DNA of 16,888 nucleotides from Verrucomicrobiota bacterium (GTDB lineage: Bacteria > Verrucomicrobiota > Verrucomicrobiia > Limisphaerales > JADLHS01): contig SCTL01000137.1 of assembly GCA_004297495.1 (NCBI GenBank), forward strand, positions 1 through 16,888. Direction: 5' to 3'. Made by a program: the position numbers and the translations under genes. Shown here one piece after another: positions 8,588-14,080 of this stretch. Positions within the stretch are counted from its first letter, which is position 1, and every line of letters starts with the position of its first letter. The notes under the pieces are model-generated. The model made no database searches. It was not told the origin of the DNA and saw only the letters and a program-made list of their open reading frames with translations.

Positions 8588-9904
8588 TTAGAACCGGCGG
8601 AAGCCGCCCGGCCCGCCAAACGGATTGCTCTGGGGTTGCACTGTGGCGGCGCCAGGTTGCGTCGCGCTCGTCACGACCGCATCGCCTTCGTTCAAGCCCT
8701 CGATGATTTCGGTGAAAATTCCGTCGCTGATTCCGGTCTTGATTTGAACGGGCTTCAACTTCGGGTCTCCCTTTGGCGCTGTATCGTCTGTGGCCAAAGT
8801 GAAAACCGTACGGACTGGCTGATGTTCGCCTTGCGGTCGTCCGCCGCCCTGTCTGCCGCCGCCCTCGCCTCCGCCGCGACGACCACCGCCTTCCCCGCCG
8901 CCGCCAAGCCCTCGAGTTCCGCCTTGCGCCGGGGACTGCGGCGCTGCGTTCGTTGTACTGGAAGATTTGGTCGCGTCCGGTGGACGAAAGCGTAAAGCCG
9001 CGTTCGCGATTTTTAACGTACCTTCACGCCGCGCGATGACGACGGAAACGTTCGCCGTCATTCCGGGTTTGAGTTTCAGGTCGGGATTGTGAACTTCGAT
9101 CACGGTGTCGTAAGTCACCACATTTTGCACGGTGATGGGCGCGTTCCGGACCTGGGCAACCTTGCCGCGAAAGGTTCGCATGGGATACGCGTCCACCGTG
9201 AACTCCACATCCTGACCCACTAGCACGCCGCCGACGTCCGCCTCGGCCACGTTTGCGTCAATTTGCATTTTGGAAAGGTCGTTCGCGATGATGAAGAGCG
9301 TCGGCGCGCTCAAACTCGCGGCCACCGTCTGGCCCACGTCCACGTTGCGGGAAATCACCATGCCGTCCACCGGCGCGTAAATCGTACAGCGCGACAGGTC
9401 CACTTTCGCGCGGTCGAGCGCGGCGGTTTTGCTCAACACCTGCGCCTCGGCCTGGTGCAACGCGGCCATCGTGGTGTCGTAATCGGATTGCGAGATGAGT
9501 TTGTCCTTGAACAATTCCCCGGAGCGCCGGGCGTTGACCTGCGCCAGTTCCAACGCGGCATTGGCGTTGGCCAGATCGGCGGCGGCCGTGCTCACGTTCG
9601 CCCGATAAGTCGCGGCGTCGAGTTGCGCGATGACCTGGCCGTTAGTCACCGGCGAATTGAAGTCCGCAAAAAGTTTCTGGATGTTGCCGGAGATTTGACT
9701 GCCGACGGTGACGTTGATGACGGGGTTCAACGTGCCGGTGGCGGTGACGACTTGCGTGAGGTCGCCGCGCAGGACTTTCACGCTTTGATACTCGATCTCG
9801 CCGTCCTTGTGGTCCTTGTAAAGCCACGCGCCCACGCCCGCCGCCGCGAGCACCACGAGCGCAATCACCCATTTGATCCAGCCGCGATTTCCATTTTTTG
9901 CCAT
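8588..9904 (-). CDS. Efflux RND/ABC periplasmic adaptor subunit (HlyD/MacA-like)
   Basis: This 438-residue adaptor joins the inner-membrane permease to the TolC-like channel. A short cytoplasmic start and one membrane anchor (about 10-28, WVIALVVLAAAGVGAWLY) are followed by a barrel-sandwich half (VKVLRGDLTQVVTATGTLNP, GSQISGNIQKLFADFNSPV). Next come a helical hairpin rich in Ala (LANANAALELAQVNARRS to AALDRAKVDL), the second lipoyl half (TIYAPVDGMVISRNVDVGQTV), a beta-barrel and the C-terminal domain (GISDGIFTEIIEGLNEGDAVV). Between barrel and C-terminal domain, at about 310-362, is a long low-complexity linker with many Gly-Gly-Gly/Arg units. The protein also ends in a Gly/Pro/Phe-rich tail. 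The start at ATG 9904 is chosen because the membrane anchor follows it directly; an upstream in-frame extension has no such support. Confidence 0.92.
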   Translation of the reverse strand: MAKNGNRGWIKWVIALVVLAAAGVGAWLYKDHKDGEIEYQSVKVLRGDLTQVVTATGTLNPVINVTVGSQISGNIQKLFADFNSPVTNGQVIAQLDAATYRANVSTAAADLANANAALELAQVNARRSGELFKDKLISQSDYDTTMAALHQAEAQVLSKTAALDRAKVDLSRCTIYAPVDGMVISRNVDVGQTVAASLSAPTLFIIANDLSKMQIDANVAEADVGGVLVGQDVEFTVDAYPMRTFRGKVAQVRNAPITVQNVVTYDTVIEVHNPDLKLKPGMTANVSVVIARREGTLKIANAALRFRPPDATKSSSTTNAAPQSPAQGGTRGLGGGGEGGGRRGGGEGGGRQGGGRPQGEHQPVRTVFTLATDDTAPKGDPKLKPVQIKTGISDGIFTEIIEGLNEGDAVVTSATQPGAATVQPQSNPFGGPGGFRRF

Positions 9905-9915
9905 ATCGAATTGCG

Positions 9916-9921
9916 AGTATA
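9916..9921 (-). promoter_or_regulatory. Possible -10 box of the efflux operon
   Basis: TATACT on the minus strand lies 11 bases upstream of ATG 9904. I find no good -35 hexamer at 16-18 bases. If it is used, transcription would begin only about 5 bases before the start codon, giving a nearly leaderless message, which agrees with the lack of a ribosome binding site there. Confidence 0.3.
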
Positions 9922-9993
9922 GACGCACGACCCGCGAAATCCTTGAAAATTTTTTCCATTTTGTGCGGCTTTCATTGCGCATATCTTGCGCGC

Positions 9994-11100
9994 GTGCTGC
10001 CGGAACTGATTGAACAACTCAACCGCTCCCAGCCGCTGACTGCCACCCAAGTGGCCGACGCGGTGAAGCAACTCACGGCAGAATCCGTCGCCGCAGCGGT
10101 GAAGGCGGATTTCTTGACTGAGCTGGCGAAGAAAGGCGAGACGCACGAGGAAATCTTCCTTTTCGCGCAAGAGTTGCGCGCGCTCTCGATCACGCCTCCG
10201 CTCGATGAACAGACCCGCGCGGGTGAAATCCTTGATGTCTGCGGCACCGGCGGCGATCACCTCGGCACGTTCAACATCTCAACCACCGTGGCGCTGGTCT
10301 GCGCGGCGGCGGGCGTGAAAGTCGCCAAGCACGGCAATCGCGCCATCACCTCCAAGTCCGGCAGCGCGGACGTACTCGAAGCGCTCGGCATCCGCGTTGA
10401 TCTTTCGCCCGCCGAGGCCGCGCGGTCACTGGCGGAGCACAACTTCGCGTTTTTCTTCGCGCCGAATTATCATCCCGCGTTCAAGCACATCGCGCCCGCG
10501 CGAAAGCTGTGCGCCGAACGCGGCCAGCGCACCATCTTCAACATCCTCGGCCCACTGCTGAATCCCGCGCGGCCCACGGCGCAATTGATGGGCGTGCCGC
10601 GGCCGGAGTTGTGCGAGCCACTCGCGCGCGTCCTGCAATCGCTGGGCGTGCGACGCGGGATGGTGGTGTGTGGCAGCGTGCTCCGTGTTCCATGTTCCGT
10701 CGAGCAACCGTCGAGGCGTCCTGCCATACTTGACGCAACACGCAACACGCAACACGCCTGCTTCGACGAACTCTCCACGCTCGGTGAGAACTCCGTCGCG
10801 GAGTTTTATCAGGATCGAGGGTTCGCGGTTTCCAAACTTTCGCCGGAAAATTTTCCCATCCAACCCGCCACGCTGAATGATCTGCTCGGCGGCGATCGCG
10901 ATGCGAATGCAAACATCATCCGCCGTATCCTGTCTGGCGAGGATCGCGGGCCGAAGCGTGATGCGGTGTTGCTGAATGCCGGCGCGGCTTTGTTCGTCGC
11001 CGGTCGCGCGCGCTCGATTGGCGAGGGCTGGGAGTTGGCGGAGCAAATCATCAAAAGTGGCAAGGCAGCGGCCAAGTTGCTGGCGCTGGCACGCGGCTGA
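9994..11100 (+). CDS. trpD: Anthranilate phosphoribosyltransferase with an in-frame repeat insertion
   Basis: This enzyme transfers phosphoribose from PRPP to anthranilate, the second step from chorismate in tryptophan synthesis. The 368-residue protein shows the PRPP site DVCGTGGD (81-88), NISTT (94-98), KHGNR (112-116) and SGSADVLEALG, plus the anthranilate-side segments FFFAPNYHPAFKHIAPAR, FNILGPLLNPARP and DELSTLGENSVAEF. TrpD is usually about 340 residues. The excess is a segment of about 29 residues (228-256) between VVCG and FDEL, where relatives have about four residues. It is encoded by the palindromic repeat at 10676-10757. GTG 9994 gives an N-terminus (LPELIEQLNRSQPLT) that fits the family; the frame is open upstream but without a likely start. 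No other trp gene is nearby. Confidence 0.93.
   Translation: MLPELIEQLNRSQPLTATQVADAVKQLTAESVAAAVKADFLTELAKKGETHEEIFLFAQELRALSITPPLDEQTRAGEILDVCGTGGDHLGTFNISTTVALVCAAAGVKVAKHGNRAITSKSGSADVLEALGIRVDLSPAEAARSLAEHNFAFFFAPNYHPAFKHIAPARKLCAERGQRTIFNILGPLLNPARPTAQLMGVPRPELCEPLARVLQSLGVRRGMVVCGSVLRVPCSVEQPSRRPAILDATRNTQHACFDELSTLGENSVAEFYQDRGFAVSKLSPENFPIQPATLNDLLGGDRDANANIIRRILSGEDRGPKRDAVLLNAGAALFVAGRARSIGEGWELAEQIIKSGKAAAKLLALARG
10676..10757. repeat. Palindromic heptad-repeat element translated within trpD
   Basis: Two 25-base arms (10676-10700 and 10733-10757) are inverted copies with 20 of 25 positions matching, around a 32-base middle. The left arm is built from CCGTGTT-type units. The right arm, read on the minus strand, is built from GCGTGTT units. 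Three of the five mismatches are the same C/G difference spaced exactly 7 bases apart. The element keeps the trpD frame open. Confidence 0.85.
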
Positions 11101-11102
11101 AA

Positions 11103-11205
11103 CGGCGCGCGGCTCTCCGGGCCGCAGCGGTTCGCAAAGAGAGAGGCTTCCGTTCACAGGCCACGACGAGATCGCGCGTGCTGCGGCCCTCCGGGCCGCG
11201 CGCCG
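11103..11205. repeat. Inverted pair of GC-rich hairpins after trpD
   Basis: Arms at 11103-11128 and 11180-11205 match at 22 of 26 positions as inverted repeats. Each contains the core GGCYCTCCGGGCCGC, itself partly self-complementary. The 51-base middle is less GC-rich. It begins 2 bases after the trpD stop, so it may also end trpD transcription. The arrangement resembles paired REP sequences. Confidence 0.75.
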
Positions 11206-11253
11206 GCGGACTTGACGTCGCACCATTTGCGGCGCTTACTACGCGCGACAGTT

Positions 11254-11281
11254 CACGCAGCACGGAACACGAACCACGCAC
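11254..11281 (+). repeat. Four heptads of the form CACGNAN before the GYF_2 gene
   Basis: CACGCAG, CACGGAA, CACGAAC and CACGCAC follow one another without gaps and end 6 bases before ATG 11288. They take the place where a ribosome binding site would be expected. No inverted partner is visible nearby. Confidence 0.7.
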
Positions 11282-11287
11282 ACCACC

Positions 11288-11902
11288 ATGTATAAAATCA
11301 TCGGCGCTGACGGCCGGGACTACGGGCCGGTTTCCCTCGAACAAATGCGGCAATGGCTGGCAGACCATCGCGTCAACGCCCAGACCCGGGTGCTCGCCTC
11401 CGGCGCGACGGACTGGAAAAACTTCGCGGACATTCCCGAACTCGCCGCGCTCCTGCAACCGCCGCCGCCGACCGCGCCGCCTACGTTGCCGGCTGCATCC
11501 CATTTCGTCGTGCCCGCCGCCGATCAAGTGCGCGTGCCGGCGATTTTCATGATCGTGCTTTCGGCGCTCGATATTGTTTCGTCCGGCTTCGGAATTCTCT
11601 TGTCGCTCGTGCCGATGAACCTGCCGCGCTTTCCACATCAAGATCCGGACTTCAACCGGGTCATGGAAAAATTGAACTTCGCCTTCAGCATTCCCACCAA
11701 CGCCGTGGGTCTGGTGATCGCCGGGCTTTGTCTGTATGGCTCGATCCAGATGTTGCGACTGCGCACCTACGGGCTGGCGATGGCGACGGCGATCCTCATG
11801 TTGATCCCATGTCACGGCTGTTGCTGCTGCCTCAACCTCGTCGCCGGAATCTGGGCGCTCGTCGTGTTGTCGCGCGCCGAAGTGAAAGCCGCGTTCCATT
11901 GA
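11288..11902 (+). CDS. GYF_2 (DUF4339) domain membrane protein
   Basis: This 204-residue protein begins with a GYF_2 domain (about 1-56). It shows YKIIGADGRDYGPVSLEQMRQWLADHRV, then TRVLASGATDWKNFADIPELAALL, with the family residues Tyr-Gly-Pro (12-14), Trp23 and Trp43. A Pro-rich spacer (58-68) leads to three or four membrane helices (about 84-108, 135-156, 162-174 and 178-195). The last pair is joined by a Cys cluster, IPCHGCCCCLN (173-183). GYF_2 domains are thought to bind peptides or partner proteins; no specific role is known for this type. It stands first in a run of three small membrane-protein genes, with only 3 bases to the next possible start. Confidence 0.85.
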   Translation: MYKIIGADGRDYGPVSLEQMRQWLADHRVNAQTRVLASGATDWKNFADIPELAALLQPPPPTAPPTLPAASHFVVPAADQVRVPAIFMIVLSALDIVSSGFGILLSLVPMNLPRFPHQDPDFNRVMEKLNFAFSIPTNAVGLVIAGLCLYGSIQMLRLRTYGLAMATAILMLIPCHGCCCCLNLVAGIWALVVLSRAEVKAAFH

Positions 11903-11905
11903 ACC

Positions 11906-12364
11906 GTGAATCAGTCCGCCGCCAAACTTGAAAGCCGCGCGATGGAACTGCCGCCGCGCATCGAGCCGGCGCGTCCGAAGTCGCGCCACTTCGCGCTGGC
12001 CAGCGTGATGTTTTTTGTAAGCGCGAGTGTGGTGTTGTTCTTCTTCAATCCGGTGGAATATCACTTCTATCCGGTGTGCTGGTTTTATCGGTGCACCGGC
12101 TTGCTGTGTCCGGGCTGCGGCGGATTGCGCGCGATGCACCAACTCTCGCACGGCCACGTCCTCGAAGCGCTGAGGCTGAACGCCTTTGCGGTGGCGGCGA
12201 TTCCCTTTGTGGCAGCCTATGCGTGGCGGCGATACCGAACCCGCGGACAAACCGGCGCGCTCTATCCGCGCAGGACAAATCTCATTGTTTGCTGTGCCGT
12301 GGTCTTGCTCGTGATTTTCGGCGTGGTGCGCAACCTGCCCGGCTTCGACTGGTTGCGGCCCTGA
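11906..12364 (+). CDS. DUF2752 family membrane protein
   Basis: This protein of up to 152 residues has the DUF2752 hallmark LLCPGCGGLRAMHQLSHGHVLEALRLN (66-92), including Cys68, Cys71 and the conserved Asn92. It has three membrane helices at about 29-47, 93-110 and 124-141. The family is uncharacterised. The CPxCG motif may bind metal or form a disulfide, but this is not shown. The GTG at 11906 lies 3 bases after the previous stop codon, favouring coupling. ATG 11942 is an alternative that would remove 12 poorly structured residues. Confidence 0.85.
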   Translation: MNQSAAKLESRAMELPPRIEPARPKSRHFALASVMFFVSASVVLFFFNPVEYHFYPVCWFYRCTGLLCPGCGGLRAMHQLSHGHVLEALRLNAFAVAAIPFVAAYAWRRYRTRGQTGALYPRRTNLIVCCAVVLLVIFGVVRNLPGFDWLRP

Positions 12365-12380
12365 CGCGAAAGGCCGCGCG

Positions 12381-12755
12381 ATGAAGTTTCCGCAACTGGA
12401 CAAAAACCCTGACGCTCCCTCACGCGCGAACGCGTGGGCGTGTCTGACCACGAACCTCGTGATGCCCGGTGCGGGTTCGCTCATGGGCGGGCGGCGCGTG
12501 GGCTTTTTTCAACTGGCGCTCACCTTCGTGGCGCTGGCGATGACGGTGTTGTTCGGACTGCGCTTCATCGTCTGGACTCTGCAAAATTGGTCGCGCCTGC
12601 AGGATCCCGTCGGCGATCCGCTGGACACGCTCCTCGAACTGTGGCTGGCCGTCCGCTGGGCGCTGGCGGGCATGGGACTTTTTGTGGCGGCGGTCATGTG
12701 GGCCTTGACGACGAGTCTTTCCATCATGAGTCGCGCGAAAAAACACCAGCCTTGA
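12381..12755 (+). CDS. Small membrane protein of unknown function
   Basis: This 124-residue protein is not assigned to a family with confidence. After a charged N-terminus it has a segment NLVMPGAGSLMGGRRVGFFQLAL (25-47). The pattern Pro-Gly-x-Gly-Ser followed by Gly-Arg-Arg-x-Gly resembles the first part of TM2-like membrane proteins. Two helices follow, at about 42-65 and 90-113, and the C-terminus is basic (SRAKKHQP). It starts 16 bases after the DUF2752 stop and appears to be the third gene of the same transcript. Confidence 0.7.
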   Translation: MKFPQLDKNPDAPSRANAWACLTTNLVMPGAGSLMGGRRVGFFQLALTFVALAMTVLFGLRFIVWTLQNWSRLQDPVGDPLDTLLELWLAVRWALAGMGLFVAAVMWALTTSLSIMSRAKKHQP

Positions 12756-12859
12756 ACCGGCTCACGGAGAGGTTCGGCGGCATTTCCCAGCGCGCGCACG
12801 CGGGCTGAATCAAAAAGCTCGCGGCCTGACCCGGGTATTGCTTAGGCTTGCCCGCCAAT

Positions 12860-14050
12860 ATGTCCGACGCGATCGAACTCAGCATCGTCATGCCCTGCCT
12901 TAACGAGGCCGAGACCCTCCAGCGTTGCATCGAGAAGGCGCGCCTCGGCCTCGAACGCGCCGGTGTGCGCGGCGAAGTCATCGTGGCCGACAACGGCAGC
13001 ACCGACGGCTCCATCGAACTCGCGCAAAAGCACGGCGCGCGCGTCGTCCACGTGCAGGCCAAGGGCTACGGCAGCGCGTTGCGCGGCGGCATCGAAGGCG
13101 CCCTCGGCAAGTGGATCATCATGGGCGACGCCGACGACAGCTACGATTTTTCCAACATCACCGGCTTCGTGGAAAAATTCCGCGCGGGCGATGAACTCGT
13201 GATGGGCTGTCGCCTGCCGGTGGGCGGCGGCACGATTGCGCCCGGCGCGATGCCGTGGAAAAACCGCTGGCTCGGCAATCCGGTGCTCTCGTTCATCGGG
13301 CGATTGTTCTTCAAGTGTCCCGCGCACGATTTCCACTGCGGCCTGCGCGGTTTCACCAAGGACGCGTATCGCCGGATGGAACTCACGACCACGGGAATGG
13401 AACTCGCCTCCGAGATGGTCATCAAGAGCACGCTCAAATCGCTGCGCATTTCCGAAGTGCCGATCACGCTGCACAAGGATGGTCGCTCACGCCCGCCGCA
13501 CTTGAAACCGTGGCGCGACGGCTGGCGGCATTTGCGTTTCATGCTCATCTACTCGCCGCGCTGGCTGTTTCTCGTGCCCGGCCTCCTGCTTTCGCTCGCG
13601 GGTTTCCTCACCGGCATCGCGCTGGTGGTGAAGTCGCCGATTCATCTCGGCTCGGTGCGATTGGACGTGGGCACGATGACCGTGGCGTTCATGGGCGGAC
13701 TCATCGGCACGCAACTCGTCGCGTTCGCGTTCTTCACCAAAGTCTTTGCCATCGCGGAAGGCTTGCTGCCGGAACAGCAGGAGTTCTCCAAAATCTTCCG
13801 CGTGTTCAGTTTGGAAAAGGGACTCGTCGCCGGATTGCTCGTGCTGTTCGCGGGCCTGGCGATGCTCGCCAACGCGGTGTGGTCTTGGAAACACGTCGAG
13901 TTCGGAATACTTCCCTTCGAGGAAAACCTGCGCCGCCTCGTGCCCGCCGGCGCGCTCACGACGCTGGGCATTCAAATTATTTTCTCCAGCTTCTTCATGA
14001 GCGTGCTCGGCTTGAAAACCTCCTCGCGCAAACCGCCCGAGCCGAAGTAA
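12860..14050 (+). CDS. Family 2 glycosyltransferase with C-terminal membrane anchor
   Basis: This 396-residue enzyme probably transfers a sugar from a nucleotide sugar to a polyprenyl phosphate or a membrane glycan. The GT-A domain shows SIVMPCLNEAETL (8-20), VADNGSTDGS (42-51), KGYGSALRGGIEGALGKWIIMGDADDSYDF with the DxD metal site at Asp90-Asp92, and HDFHCGLRGF in the acceptor region. After residue 225 four membrane helices follow (starting near WLFLVPGLLLSLAGFLTGIALVV, VAFMGGLIGTQLVAFAFF, GLVAGLLVLFAGLAMLA and LTTLGIQIIFSSFFMSVLGL). This resembles DPM1/GtrB-like polyisoprenyl-phosphate glycosyltransferases. ATG 12860 is preferred to the in-frame TTG at 12848 because the GT2 strand follows at once. 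The donor sugar cannot be predicted. Confidence 0.9.
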   Translation: MSDAIELSIVMPCLNEAETLQRCIEKARLGLERAGVRGEVIVADNGSTDGSIELAQKHGARVVHVQAKGYGSALRGGIEGALGKWIIMGDADDSYDFSNITGFVEKFRAGDELVMGCRLPVGGGTIAPGAMPWKNRWLGNPVLSFIGRLFFKCPAHDFHCGLRGFTKDAYRRMELTTTGMELASEMVIKSTLKSLRISEVPITLHKDGRSRPPHLKPWRDGWRHLRFMLIYSPRWLFLVPGLLLSLAGFLTGIALVVKSPIHLGSVRLDVGTMTVAFMGGLIGTQLVAFAFFTKVFAIAEGLLPEQQEFSKIFRVFSLEKGLVAGLLVLFAGLAMLANAVWSWKHVEFGILPFEENLRRLVPAGALTTLGIQIIFSSFFMSVLGLKTSSRKPPEPK

Positions 14051-14052
14051 CC

Positions 14053-14079
14053 GGCGCGCGCCCGTCCCGGGCGCGCGCC
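14053..14079. terminator. Perfect GC-rich hairpin between convergent genes
   Basis: GGCGCGCGCCC (14053-14063) pairs perfectly with GGGCGCGCGCC (14069-14079) around a 5-base loop. It fills the 30-bp gap between the stop codons of the glycosyltransferase and the oxidoreductase/epimerase gene, where a bidirectional terminator is expected. Neither side has a T-run. Confidence 0.6.
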
Positions 14080-14080
14080 A

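Noticed and set aside
7799..8995. Plus-strand open frame of 398 codons opposite the ATPase and adaptor genes
   Set aside because: It overlaps Walker A/B and signature motifs on the other strand and shows no family features.
11103..11205. Insertion sequence remnant after trpD
   Set aside because: No transposase fragment or target-site duplication can be seen; only hairpin arms and a short middle.
11051..12484. Minus-strand open frame of 477 codons spanning trpD end to the third small membrane protein
   Set aside because: It crosses several well-supported plus-strand genes and is His/Arg/Glu-rich without any domain.
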